Below, in pieces: positions 52,025-63,989 of a stretch of 64,000 bases of DNA. Below the pieces are notes generated by a model. The model had not been told where the DNA came from and made no database searches. It worked only from the letters and a program-made list of their open reading frames with translations. Position numbers and translations under genes: made by a program. This stretch comes from Caballeronia sordidicola. Its GTDB lineage: Bacteria; Pseudomonadota; Gammaproteobacteria; Burkholderiales; Burkholderiaceae. Every line of letters begins with the position of its first letter. Positions within the stretch are counted from its first letter, which is position 1. The DNA lies in assembly GCF_002220365.1 (NCBI RefSeq), contig NZ_MTHB01000126.1, forward strand, positions 62,001 through 126,000. Direction: 5' to 3'.

Positions 52025-52216
52025 ATGACCACTATCGTTAAATGCCCGACTTGCGAGAAGGACGTCCGGTGGGTTCCCGAAAGCCGCTTTCGTCCCTTTT
52101 GTTCAGACCGTTGCAAGCAGATCGATCTCGGTGCTTGGGCGACCGAGAAGTATAAGATCGGCGGCAGTCAGCAAGACACGCCGCCCGATGAAGACTCGCA
52201 TAGCGGCCTGAACTAG
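52025..52216 (+). CDS. yacG: DNA gyrase inhibitor YacG
   Basis: This 63-residue zinc protein contains CPTC at residues 7-10 and CSDRC about 20 residues later (RPFCSDRCKQIDLGAWATE). It binds GyrB and inhibits gyrase. The start is ATG 52025 (MTTIVKCPTC); a TTG at 52007 is in frame but adds a non-conserved prefix. It follows zapD by 56 bp, the usual coaE-zapD-yacG order. Confidence 0.94.
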   Translation: MTTIVKCPTCEKDVRWVPESRFRPFCSDRCKQIDLGAWATEKYKIGGSQQDTPPDEDSHSGLN

Positions 52217-52244
52217 GCCGCGGTCCCGTTATGAAACGAAGCGT

Positions 52245-52688
52245 CTAAACCGCTTCAGCCGCGAGCCACTCCAGTACAGGAATGGCCGCGGGCAACAACG
52301 GCGTGACGTCGGCGGGAAGATGCTGCCAGGCCAGCGCCTGGCCTTCTCGGCCGACCGGCTCGCCGCTCCACGCGGTCACCTTGCAGAAGTAAAGCCGCAC
52401 GTAAGCATGGGGATAATCGTGTTCGAGTGTCCGCCAGCGCTCGCAGGCGGTCACCTCTATACCCAATTCCTCATGCAATTCCCGTGTGAGCGCCACTTCA
52501 ACGCTTTCCCCCGCTTCCAGCTTGCCACCGGGAAACTCCCAGTAACCTTCATACGGTTTGCCTTCCGGGCGCTGAGCCAGCAGATAACGGCCGTCCGGTT
52601 GCACGAGCACGCCGACTGCGACGTCCGTCACTTGACGCCCATCGGGCGCCGTGTTTGAAACGCTCGTAGTAGAAGTAGTAGCCGTCAT
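52245..52688 (-). CDS. MutT-type Nudix hydrolase (8-oxo-dGTP diphosphatase)
   Basis: This 147-residue protein has the Nudix box at residues 54-76 (GGKLEAGE, RELHEELG) and the MutT-like YEGYWEFPGG lead-in. It most likely removes oxidised dGTP from the nucleotide pool. Its ATG overlaps the stop of the upstream ATPase gene (ATGA). It is convergent with yacG, with 28 bases between stops. An extension to 52880 would run into the ATPase gene. Confidence 0.92.
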   Translation of the reverse strand: MTATTSTTSVSNTAPDGRQVTDVAVGVLVQPDGRYLLAQRPEGKPYEGYWEFPGGKLEAGESVEVALTRELHEELGIEVTACERWRTLEHDYPHAYVRLYFCKVTAWSGEPVGREGQALAWQHLPADVTPLLPAAIPVLEWLAAEAV

Positions 52689-53548
52689 GCCTTGCGGCCC
52701 GACCAGTCGCGGGCGAATTGCCACGCTACCCGTCCCGAGCGCGAGCCGCGCTCCAACGCCCACACGAGGGCGTCGCCGCGAGCACCGGCAATCTCTTCTG
52801 CCTCGCAGCCGAAATGCTTCAACCAGTGCCCGACGATCGTCAGGTAATCGTCTTGCTTGAACGGGTAAAAGCTCACCCACAGGCCGAATCGCTCGGACAG
52901 CGAAATCTTTTCTTCAACCACTTCGCCGGGATGAATTTCGCCGTCGGACGTGTGTTTGTAGGTCTCGTTGTCGCTCATGTATTCGGGCAACAGATGGCGT
53001 CGGTTCGACGTCGCGTAGATCAGCACGTTGTCTGATTGAGCGGAGATCGAGCCATCGAGCGCCACTTTCAGCGCCTTGTAGCCCGACTCACCCTCTTCGA
53101 ACGAGAGGTCGTCGCAGAAAACGATGAACCGTTCCGGCCGCGCGGAAATCAGGTCGACGATATCGCCGAGATCGTGCAGATCGTCTTTATCGACTTCGAT
53201 CAGACGCAGCCCTTCCGTGTGGTACGCGTTCAGGCATGCCTTGATCAGCGACGACTTGCCGGTACCGCGCGCCCCCGTCAGCAACACGTTGTTCGCCGGC
53301 GACTTGCGCACGAACTGCCGCGTGTTCTGCTCGATCAGCCCCTTCTGGCGCTCGATATTGCAAAGATCGTCGAGCGACAACGGCGACAGGTTCGGTACAG
53401 GTTGCAGGAAACCGCGCCCCTGACGCTTGCGCCAGCGAAATGCCACGGCGCTGTTCCAGTCGATTTCCGGCGGCGCCGGCGGCAACATCCCTTCTACGCG
53501 CGCCAGGACAGCTTCGGCGCGGGTCAGAAATTGTTCGAGTTTGTCCAT
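52685..53548 (-). CDS. DUF815 AAA-type ATPase
   Basis: This 287-residue protein has a P-loop GARGTGKSSLIKACL (about 92-106), a Walker B-like RFIVFCDDLSFEEGE and a sensor region LIYATSNRRHLLPEY, matching the DUF815 ATPases conserved in proteobacteria. The family is often encoded beside mutT and argJ, as here; its cellular role is unknown. The start is MDKLEQFLTRAEAVLAR at 53548. It is coupled to the downstream mutT-type gene and lies 16 bp from argJ. Confidence 0.9.
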   Translation of the reverse strand: MDKLEQFLTRAEAVLARVEGMLPPAPPEIDWNSAVAFRWRKRQGRGFLQPVPNLSPLSLDDLCNIERQKGLIEQNTRQFVRKSPANNVLLTGARGTGKSSLIKACLNAYHTEGLRLIEVDKDDLHDLGDIVDLISARPERFIVFCDDLSFEEGESGYKALKVALDGSISAQSDNVLIYATSNRRHLLPEYMSDNETYKHTSDGEIHPGEVVEEKISLSERFGLWVSFYPFKQDDYLTIVGHWLKHFGCEAEEIAGARGDALVWALERGSRSGRVAWQFARDWSGRKA

Positions 53549-53564
53549 GGGAAATGGTGGTGGT

Positions 53565-54806
53565 TCAAGACCGGTAATCGGCGTTGATGCTGACGTAATC
53601 GTGCGAGAGATCGCACGTCCAGATGGTGGCGTTGGCCTGACCACGGCCCAGCAGCACGCGGATCGCGATCTCGCTTTTCTTCATCACGCGCTGCCCGTCT
53701 TCCTCGCGATACTCAGGATTGCGGCCACCGTTCTTCGCGACCAGGACATCGTCGAGGTACAGATCGATCTTGTTCACGTCGAGATCCGCCACGCCCGCAT
53801 AACCGATAGCCGCGAGAATCCGGCCCAGGTTCGGATCGGATGCGTAGAAGGCAGTCTTGACGAGCGGCGAATGACCGATCGCATACGCGATCAGGCGGCA
53901 TTCGGCTTCACTCGTGCCGCCTTCCACCGTCACCGTCATGAACTTGGTCGCGCCCTCGCCGTCGCGCACGATCAGTTGTGCCAGCTCCTGTGCCACCGAT
54001 GTCACGACGTCGCGCAACGCGAGATAGGCCGGAGAGTCCGTCGAAGCAATCAACGGCAGCGACGACTTGCCCGAAGCGATCACGATAAACGAATCGTTCG
54101 TCGAGGTATCGCCGTCAATGGTGATGCAGTTGAACGAGCGATCGGCAACGTGCTTGATCAGCGTATCGAGCACCGGTTGCGTGACAGCGGCATCGCAGGC
54201 GAGAAAGCCCAGCATGGTCGCCATGTTCGGCCGGATCATGCCGGCACCCTTGCTGATACCCGACAGCGTGACCGTATGGCCATCGATCTGAACCTGACGT
54301 GACGCGGCCTTCGGCAACGTATCGGTGGTCATGATGGTTTGCGCGGCGTCGTACCAGTGAGCAGGCTTTTGATTCGCCAGCGCGGCGGGCAATCCGGCTT
54401 TCAAACGATCAACAGGCAGCGGCTCGAGAATCACGCCCGTGGAAAACGGCAGGATCTGCGTGGCTTTCAGGTCCAGCAGCACGGCCAGCGCCTCACATGT
54501 TTCGCGCGTGTGCGCCATGCCCGTCTCGCCGGTTCCCGCATTCGCGTTGCCCGTGTTCACCACCAGCGCACGAATGCCCTTGGCGCCCGCACGCACTGCG
54601 TCCAGATGCTCGCGACACACCGTCACGGGCGCGGCGCAGAAACGGTTTTGCGTGAACACACCGCCGACCGTCGCGCCTTCTGCGATCTGTATGACGAGCA
54701 CATCCTTGCGATTCGGTTTTCGAATGTTCGCCTCGGCCCAGCCTAGCGTGACGCCGGCGACGGGAAACAGGTGGGCGGGATCGATCGAGGGAAAATTGAC
54801 GGCCAT
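53565..54806 (-). CDS. argJ: Bifunctional ornithine acetyltransferase / N-acetylglutamate synthase ArgJ
   Basis: This 413-residue protein recycles the acetyl group in arginine synthesis and can also make N-acetylglutamate. It self-cleaves at KGAGMIRPNMATMLGF, leaving Thr197 as the new N-terminal nucleophile. The N-terminal part starts MAVNFPSIDPAHLFPVAGV, and the oxyanion-hole region VNTGNANAGTG is intact. Confidence 0.97.
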   Translation of the reverse strand: MAVNFPSIDPAHLFPVAGVTLGWAEANIRKPNRKDVLVIQIAEGATVGGVFTQNRFCAAPVTVCREHLDAVRAGAKGIRALVVNTGNANAGTGETGMAHTRETCEALAVLLDLKATQILPFSTGVILEPLPVDRLKAGLPAALANQKPAHWYDAAQTIMTTDTLPKAASRQVQIDGHTVTLSGISKGAGMIRPNMATMLGFLACDAAVTQPVLDTLIKHVADRSFNCITIDGDTSTNDSFIVIASGKSSLPLIASTDSPAYLALRDVVTSVAQELAQLIVRDGEGATKFMTVTVEGGTSEAECRLIAYAIGHSPLVKTAFYASDPNLGRILAAIGYAGVADLDVNKIDLYLDDVLVAKNGGRNPEYREEDGQRVMKKSEIAIRVLLGRGQANATIWTCDLSHDYVSINADYRS

Positions 54807-55003
54807 GTTCGCGACTCGCTAAAAGTGGCGAGTGCCGGTGCACAGAAAGCGCAACGACACGGAGATGAAAGAAACGGAGCCTGACTTGTTTGAAAGGCGG
54901 ACGTCCGGGGATACCAAAACCAGCCTGCCAAAGACAAACGACGCATTGCTGCGTCGCCTGTCTCCAATGCTATCTGTTACTCGCTACCGCTCTCAACCGT
55001 CGA

Positions 55004-57814
<2,811 letters not shown>

Positions 57815-58075
57815 CGGATCAGTGTCTGCGTCGCGGTATCGGCTTAGAGCGCGCTGGGTGCGTCCCGGTTCGGGGAACCTCGGCGGCTTAAGTCCATGGG
57901 TGAAATCGAATCGGGGATTTTAGCACGCGCCCCCGATAGAGCTTGCGTGCACATCGTTTGTAGTACATTGGCCCGGCGGCGCTCCAGAGCGGTTCAAACC
58001 GGCGAGCACGCCACCGTGTCACAAGGTGCGCAGCGTTACAATCAGCGCGTCCCCGCCAGCCCCACAGATTCAAAA

Positions 58076-58567
58076 ATGAGCCGATATCCCCCGAATTCAA
58101 GGCCTCCGCCACGCTTCGATCCACGCAAGCCACAGGCGCTGACGGAAGTGCTCGGGCGCACCAGCGAGTTTCTTGCACTGCGTGCCGGCGTGGAGCAAGT
58201 GACGGCGCTGCAACGCGATCTGGTGGCGCTCCTGCCCGATTATCTTGGATCCAACGTGGAACCAGGTTTCATTAAAGATGGCGTGCTGGCGCTTTTCGCT
58301 GGACATAATGCGCTCGCCGCGCGCCTTAGGCACATTGAACCGCGTCTTTTAGTGGATTTGCAACAACGCGGCTGGGCGGTGAATGCTCTGAAGATTCGTG
58401 TACGGCCGCAGGCGATGAAAGATGTGGTGCCACCCAAGCAAGCGCGCATGTCAGCCGCCGGGGCCGATGCCCTGCAAACGCTCGCTGAAACCCTCGAGCC
58501 GTCGCCGCTTCAGGAAGCGCTCGCTAAAATGGCCGCGCGCCATCACGCGAAAGCACAAAAAAAATGA
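58076..58567 (+). CDS. dciA: DciA-like (DUF721) protein
   Basis: This 163-residue protein carries the DUF721 domain: FDPRKPQALTEVLGRTSEFL at the start, and DGVLALFAGHNALAARLRHI and LQQRGWAVNALKIRVRPQAM later. DciA-type proteins load the replicative helicase DnaB in bacteria without DnaC. The start is ATG 58076 (MSRYPPNSRPPPRFD). It is convergent with lpxC, and its stop codon lies inside the shared terminator. Confidence 0.85.
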   Translation: MSRYPPNSRPPPRFDPRKPQALTEVLGRTSEFLALRAGVEQVTALQRDLVALLPDYLGSNVEPGFIKDGVLALFAGHNALAARLRHIEPRLLVDLQQRGWAVNALKIRVRPQAMKDVVPPKQARMSAAGADALQTLAETLEPSPLQEALAKMAARHHAKAQKK

Positions 58568-58594
58568 GCGGCGCTCGAAAGCAGCCGCTCATTT
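58562..58594. terminator. Bidirectional terminator overlapping the dciA stop
   Basis: AAATGAGCGGC (58562-58572) and GCCGCTCATTT (58584-58594) are perfect 11-base arms. The dciA TGA is inside the left arm. It serves dciA on + and lpxC on -. Confidence 0.82.
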
Positions 58595-58615
58595 CATTCT
58601 GACTTGCCAAATACT

Positions 58616-59533
58616 TTACGCGAACGCTGTTTGAGTATCGAAAGCGAAACCACGCGGTGCCGCTTGTTTATCCTCGAACGTAACGATTTCATACGCGTCT
58701 TCATGCGCCAATAATTCCCGCAGCAACATGTTATTCATTGCGTGGCCGCCCTTATAAGCAGCGTAAGACGCCAACAACGGATGACCGACCACATACAGGT
58801 CGCCAATTGCGTCCAGCATCTTGTGCTTCACAAACTCGTCTTCATAACGCAAACCGTCGTTATTCAGAATCCGGTATTCGTCGAGCACGATGGCGTTATC
58901 CATACTGCCGCCCCGCGCCAAACCGAGTTCGCGCATCATTTCGACTTCGTGTGCAAAACCGAACGTTCGTGCCCGGGCAATATCTCGGACATAGGACGTA
59001 TTCGCAAAATCCACTTCAAGCGCCTGTCCGGTTTTATCAACAGCCGGATGGCGGAAATCGATGGTGAATTTCAGTTTGAAGCCGAAATACGGATCGAGAC
59101 GCGCGAATTTATCGCCGTCGCGGATTTCTACCGGCTTCGTCACCTTGATAAATTTCTTTGCCGCGTTCTGCTCTTCAATGCCAGCCGATTGAATCAGAAA
59201 CACGAACGAAGCAGCGCTGCCATCCATAATCGGAATTTCTTCAGCCGTGACATCGACATACAGATTGTCGATACCCAGTCCCGCACATGCCGACATCAAA
59301 TGTTCGATGGTCGACACGCGCGCGCCGTCTTTCTGCAACACCGAAGCGAGGCGCGTGTCACCGATAGCCAGGGCCGACACGGGAATGTCCACCGGCACGG
59401 GCAGGTCGATACGCGCAAAGACAATACCGGTATTAGCCGGCGCGGGCCGAAGCGTCAAATCCACCTTACGACCCGAATGCAGGCCGATTCCGACGGTTTT
59501 GACGATGGTTTTAATGGTTCGCTGCTTCAACAT
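58616..59533 (-). CDS. lpxC: UDP-3-O-acyl-N-acetylglucosamine deacetylase LpxC
   Basis: This 305-residue zinc enzyme catalyses the committed step of lipid A synthesis. Zinc ligands fit H78 (STIEHLMSA), H237 and D241 (KHKMLDAIGDLY); H264 (KGGHAMNN) is the catalytic acid. The N-terminus MLKQRTIKTIVKTVGIGLHS is typical. It stands at the end of the division cluster, after ftsZ and a peroxiredoxin gene. Confidence 0.98.
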   Translation of the reverse strand: MLKQRTIKTIVKTVGIGLHSGRKVDLTLRPAPANTGIVFARIDLPVPVDIPVSALAIGDTRLASVLQKDGARVSTIEHLMSACAGLGIDNLYVDVTAEEIPIMDGSAASFVFLIQSAGIEEQNAAKKFIKVTKPVEIRDGDKFARLDPYFGFKLKFTIDFRHPAVDKTGQALEVDFANTSYVRDIARARTFGFAHEVEMMRELGLARGGSMDNAIVLDEYRILNNDGLRYEDEFVKHKMLDAIGDLYVVGHPLLASYAAYKGGHAMNNMLLRELLAHEDAYEIVTFEDKQAAPRGFAFDTQTAFA

Positions 59534-59899
59534 GATTTTTTTCGCTTCGATTGTGACTCTCGATTGAGAGAATCAATCGTGAATTTGTATTCAATAGCGC
59601 GAAGTATACTCTAATCGCTTCGCGTCGTCCCGGACGGAACCTCGCAACTTGTTTCTCCAAGTTACCGGGTAATTTCGGCACGCCAGCTGCTTTGCCACGC
59701 GAAAACGAGCAGGGTCGGGCCGATGACCGGAATGGAGGCATTCCCGGACATCGGCACCGCGTTACGGCTTTGTTTCGACTTTGTTGCGGCGCATTTCAAG
59801 AGAGCGTGCGAGCATCAATTTATGTGGCACGGATGCAACACTACGCTCGCCCTATCGGCCTGAAACGGGCCCAACATCAACTCAACATCGCTTGAAACA
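59534..59899. other. Upstream region of lpxC
   Basis: This 366-base stretch has no convincing gene. An AT-rich block near 59560-59610 holds a minus-strand TATACT (59608-59603) that could be the lpxC -10, without a clear -35. A short CTCTC-N4-GAGAG inverted repeat lies between it and the gene. Nothing else was recognised. Confidence 0.45.
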
Positions 59900-60403
59900 T
59901 CAGCCCAACGTCGCCAGTACGCTCTCAGCGCTGCTGACTTCAAACTTGCCGGGTGCTTCGAGATTCAGCGTCTTGACCACGCTGTCCTCGACCACCATTG
60001 CGTAACGCTGGGAGCGAATTCCCATGCCACGCTCCGACAAATCCTGCTCCAGGCCGAGTGCTCGGGTAAAACGTGCGCTGCCGTCGGCGATCATCTTCAC
60101 CTTGCCCGAGGTTTGAAGATCGCGTCCCCACGCGCTCATCACGAACGCGTCGTTGACGGAGACACACCAGATTTCATCGATACCCGCCGCAGCCAGCTTC
60201 TCTGCATTGTCGATAAAACCTGGTACGTGCCTGGCGGAACAGGTGGGCGTGAACGCGCCCGGCAATCCGAAGATCACCACGCGCTTGCCCGCCGTCCGCT
60301 CGCGCACCGAGAAACCGTTCGGTCCCACGGCGCAACCCTCCGTCGCCACGTCGATGAATTCGAAGAGGCGTTCGTCGGGCAGCGTTTCACCTGTCTTGAT
60401 CAT
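59900..60403 (-). CDS. Prx5-type peroxiredoxin
   Basis: This 167-residue protein has the peroxidatic Cys55 in FGLPGAFTPTCSARHVPGF, the signature of the Prx5/AhpE-like group, which reduces hydroperoxides. The typical Prx5 sequence continues with DEIWCVSVNDAFVMSAWG. The start is MIKTGETLPDERLFEF at 60403, 8 bases after AAGG. It lies between ftsZ and lpxC on the same strand, a common arrangement in Burkholderiaceae. Confidence 0.93.
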   Translation of the reverse strand: MIKTGETLPDERLFEFIDVATEGCAVGPNGFSVRERTAGKRVVIFGLPGAFTPTCSARHVPGFIDNAEKLAAAGIDEIWCVSVNDAFVMSAWGRDLQTSGKVKMIADGSARFTRALGLEQDLSERGMGIRSQRYAMVVEDSVVKTLNLEAPGKFEVSSAESVLATLG

Positions 60404-60683
60404 GGATCGGCCTTTCACTGAGTCAGTGCTGGTCACGCCAGCGATTTGCTACTTGATTCATCACACATCACCACGCCAACGTCGTCGCGCCACGCCCGCT
60501 CTCACAGCTCGACAGTTCGATCTCATCCCAATATAGACGATGATGAACATAATCGAAGCGGTCACTCGACCACGGCCTGGCGTCCAGCAGACGCGGCCTG
60601 AAGCCTGAGGCAGCACGACCTTCGCCTGACGCTTTTGCCTATGGGCGTTTAATACAAAAACCATCCGCCCCCGGCAAAAATCA

Positions 60684-61877
60684 TCAGTCTGCCTGCTTAC
60701 GCAAGAACGCCGGAATGTCGTACGTATCCACGCCCTTTTCCTGCAGCGCCTGCACGTGCGAAGCCGCCGTTTCACGCGACGAACGCCACACAGCCGGCGT
60801 ATCCAGCGCGCCGTAATCCGTGCCGTTCGATTGCTGCGGTGCGTAGCTATGCTGCGCGTGCGCGATCGGCGCATTGTCCGTGCCGGTGCGCAGCAGGGTC
60901 ATCGGTGCAGCTTGTTGCTTCTTCGCTGCACGGCCAAGGCCCGTTGCAACAACCGTCACGCGCAGAGCGTCGCCCATGGCGTCGTCATACACGGCGCCGA
61001 AGATCACGGTCGCGTCTTCTGCTGCATACGACTTGATCGTGTTCATCACTTCACGCGTTTCCGACAAACGCAGCGAACGGCTCGACGTAATGTTCACCAG
61101 CACGCCGCGTGCGCCCGACAGATCCACGCCTTCCAGCAGCGGACTTGCCACGGCTTGTTCTGCAGCCAGGCGCGCACGATCGACACCAGCGACCGTCGCC
61201 GTGCCCATCATTGCCTTGCCTTGCTCGCCCATCACCGTCTTCACGTCTTCGAAGTCGACGTTGACCAGCCCGTCGACGTTGATGATTTCCGCGATGCCGG
61301 CAACAGCGTTGTTCAACACGTCATCAGCGCACTGGAAGCACTTGTCCATCTCAGCGTCATCGCCCATCACCTCGAACAGCTTGTCGTTCAGAACGACGAT
61401 CAGCGAGTCGACGTGATCCTCCAGTTGCTGCGATCCCGCTTCAGCCACGCGCATGCGGCGGCCGCCTTCAAACTCGAACGGCTTGCTGACCACACCTACG
61501 GTCAAAATACCCATTTCCTTGGCGATCTGAGCCACGACCGGTGCTGCACCCGTACCCGTGCCACCACCCATGCCTGCGGTGATGAACACCATGTGCGCGC
61601 CGCGCAATGCATCGGCAATACGCTCACGCGCATCTTCCGCTGCGGCCTTGCCCATGTCCGGCTTCGCACCAGCCCCGAGACCCGTGTTGCCCAACTGGAT
61701 CACCTGGGTGGCACGCGAACGCGCGAGCGCCTGCGCATCCGTGTTCATTACGATGAAGTCCACGCCCTGGACCCCGCGATTGATCATGTGCTGCACTGCG
61801 TTTCCACCTGCACCACCAACACCAACGACCTTGATGATCGTTCCGTTGGTTTCCGTTTCCAGCATTTCGAAATCCAT
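60684..61877 (-). CDS. ftsZ: Cell division protein FtsZ
   Basis: This 397-residue tubulin-like GTPase forms the Z ring. The GTP signature GGGTGTG is at 104-110, the T3 region and NVDFEDVKTVMGEQGKAMMG are intact, and the conserved C-terminal peptide DIPAFLRKQAD is present for binding FtsA and ZapD. A GGAGG Shine-Dalgarno precedes the ATG. It is downstream of ftsA with a 99-bp gap. Confidence 0.99.
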   Translation of the reverse strand: MDFEMLETETNGTIIKVVGVGGAGGNAVQHMINRGVQGVDFIVMNTDAQALARSRATQVIQLGNTGLGAGAKPDMGKAAAEDARERIADALRGAHMVFITAGMGGGTGTGAAPVVAQIAKEMGILTVGVVSKPFEFEGGRRMRVAEAGSQQLEDHVDSLIVVLNDKLFEVMGDDAEMDKCFQCADDVLNNAVAGIAEIINVDGLVNVDFEDVKTVMGEQGKAMMGTATVAGVDRARLAAEQAVASPLLEGVDLSGARGVLVNITSSRSLRLSETREVMNTIKSYAAEDATVIFGAVYDDAMGDALRVTVVATGLGRAAKKQQAAPMTLLRTGTDNAPIAHAQHSYAPQQSNGTDYGALDTPAVWRSSRETAASHVQALQEKGVDTYDIPAFLRKQAD

Positions 61878-61976
61878 ATTGCCTCCGTCAAGAATGAAAA
61901 TCGGCGTTATTCGGCAAGAGATCGGGCAACCTCTTGTCGCGCGCCAGCCGCCGGCACCAGCGCGAATTCTTTGTGT

Positions 61977-63209
61977 TCAGAAATTTCCCAGGAACCAATC
62001 TTTCATGCGTCCCAAAACCTGTCCCATCGATCCGGACTGCACGGCAACCTTGCGGCCACGCATGCGTTGCGAACGACCTTCGACGAGCAAACCCATCGCG
62101 GTGGAATAGCGCGGATTGCGAACCACGTCGGCCAGACCGCCCGCGTATTCGGGCACGCCGATACGCACCGGCTTCAGGAAGATGTCTTCGCCGAGTTCGA
62201 CCATGCCGGGCATCATCGATGCGCCACCGGTCAGCACCACGCCGCTGCTCAGCAATTCTTCGTAGCCCGACTCGCGCACGACCTGCTGCACGAGCGAGAA
62301 CAGTTCTTCAACGCGCGGTTCGACCACAGCCGCCAGCGCCTGCCGCGACAGCGTGCGCGGACCGCGCTCGCCGAGTCCGGGCACTTCGATCATTTCATCC
62401 GGATCGGCGAGCGCCTGCTTCGCGATCCCGTAGCTCACCTTGATATCTTCCGCATCGGGCGTCGGCGTACGCAGCGCCATCGCGACGTCGCTCGTGATCT
62501 GATCGCCGGCGATAGGAATCACCGCTGTATGACGAATCGCGCCTTCGCTGAAGATTGCGATGTCGGTCGTGCCTCCACCGATATCCACCAGCACCACGCC
62601 CAGTTCCTTCTCGTCTTCCGTCAGCACCGCCAGCGACGACGCCAGCGGCTGGAGAATCAGGTCGTTCACTTCGAGGCCGCAACGGCGCACGCACTTCACG
62701 ATGTTCTGCGCCGCGCTCACCGCGCCCGTCACGATATGCACCTTCACTTCCAGGCGGATGCCGCTCATGCCGATCGGCTCGCGCACATCTTCCTGGCCGT
62801 CGATGATGAATTCCTGCGTCAGGATATGCAGCACCTGCTGATCGGTCGGGATGTTGATCGCCTTGGCTGTTTCGATCACGCGCGCCACATCCGTCTGCGT
62901 GACTTCCTTGTCCTTGATGGCGACCATGCCGCTCGAATTGAAGCTTCGAATGTGGCTGCCGGCAATGCCGGTGAACACGTTCGTGATCTTGCAATCGGCC
63001 ATCAGTTCGGCTTCTTCGAGCGCTCGCTGGATCGACTGGACGGTCGCCTCGATGTTGACGACAACGCCCTTTTTCAATCCCTTCGAGTCGCTTTGCCCGA
63101 GCCCGATCACCTCGTAGTGGCCTTCGCCTTTCAACTCGGCGACGATAGCCACCACCTTCGACGTCCCGATGTCGAGGGCGACCAGCAAGTCTTTGTAGTC
63201 TTTGCTCAT
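61977..63209 (-). CDS. ftsA: Cell division protein FtsA
   Basis: This 410-residue actin-like protein anchors FtsZ filaments to the membrane. The start LLVALDIGTSKVVAIVAELK gives phosphate motif 1. The nucleotide site includes LVDIGGGTTDIAIFSEGAIR and VVLTGGASMMPGMVELGEDI. The C-terminal amphipathic helix (VLGRMKDWFLGNF) is present for membrane binding. It lies 27 bp downstream of ftsQ. Confidence 0.98.
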   Translation of the reverse strand: MSKDYKDLLVALDIGTSKVVAIVAELKGEGHYEVIGLGQSDSKGLKKGVVVNIEATVQSIQRALEEAELMADCKITNVFTGIAGSHIRSFNSSGMVAIKDKEVTQTDVARVIETAKAINIPTDQQVLHILTQEFIIDGQEDVREPIGMSGIRLEVKVHIVTGAVSAAQNIVKCVRRCGLEVNDLILQPLASSLAVLTEDEKELGVVLVDIGGGTTDIAIFSEGAIRHTAVIPIAGDQITSDVAMALRTPTPDAEDIKVSYGIAKQALADPDEMIEVPGLGERGPRTLSRQALAAVVEPRVEELFSLVQQVVRESGYEELLSSGVVLTGGASMMPGMVELGEDIFLKPVRIGVPEYAGGLADVVRNPRYSTAMGLLVEGRSQRMRGRKVAVQSGSMGQVLGRMKDWFLGNF

Positions 63210-63236
63210 AGGGTGCTCATTGCCTGTGATGTCTGC

Positions 63237-63989
63237 TTACTTCTTCGCTTTGTCGGTGTCGCTGATGAAGCGCATGCCGGCGGCCTTGATCGCAAAGCCG
63301 TTCGGATAGCGCAAATCCGCGTACTCGATGTCATTTCCCCACCGCCCCGTCACCGCCGACCACGCCGCCACGAACCGTCGGCTGCGATCAAACAACGTGT
63401 CCTGATTGCGCTCACGCCCCAATTCGATCTGCGTCCCGTTCGAAAGCTTCACTGTCCACGCATATCGCGGCGACAAGATGACTTCTTCCGGATGCGCGTC
63501 GAGCGGTGCAAACCACTTCGTGAAATCGTGATAGCGCGCCACCACTTCTTTCGCCGATCCGTCCGGTCCTTCGAACGCAGGCAAGTCGTCATCGAGCTCG
63601 CCCTGGTTCGCCGTGAACAGGTCGCCGTCAACGCTGACCAGTTGATCCGTGCCCCATGTGCCGAGCGGCTTGAATTCTTCCAGCGTTACCGACAGTGCAT
63701 TCGGCCACACGCGCCGCACGCTCGCGTGGCGCACCCACGGCATCTGTTCGAACGCGGCACGTGCGGCGTCGAGATCGACAGTGAAGTAGTTGCCCTTCAA
63801 ATGTCCCACCACGCTCGCGCGCACTGTCGGCGAATTGATGTGCGACGTGTCGCCGTCAATCTGGATCTCGCGCAGGCGGAACTCAGGCCGCTGGATCGCC
63901 CAGTAACCGGCGGCCCCAAGCAGCACGAACACGAGCAATACGTGCAGTGCGTTGGCCGTGAGGTTCAGTTGGCGAACGTTATTCCACAT
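63237..63989 (-). CDS. ftsQ: Cell division protein FtsQ
   Basis: This 250-residue bitopic protein belongs to the FtsQBL complex of the divisome. A short cytoplasmic tail precedes the membrane helix LHVLLVFVLLGAAGYWAI. The POTRA domain covers about residues 35-105 (FRLREIQIDGDTSHINSPTV, QMPWVRHASVRRVWPNALSV), followed by the FtsQ C-terminal domain. Eleven bases remain upstream; a minus-strand TAG at 63995-63993 may be the end of the preceding gene, ddl by usual order. Confidence 0.95.
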   Translation of the reverse strand: MWNNVRQLNLTANALHVLLVFVLLGAAGYWAIQRPEFRLREIQIDGDTSHINSPTVRASVVGHLKGNYFTVDLDAARAAFEQMPWVRHASVRRVWPNALSVTLEEFKPLGTWGTDQLVSVDGDLFTANQGELDDDLPAFEGPDGSAKEVVARYHDFTKWFAPLDAHPEEVILSPRYAWTVKLSNGTQIELGRERNQDTLFDRSRRFVAAWSAVTGRWGNDIEYADLRYPNGFAIKAAGMRFISDTDKAKK

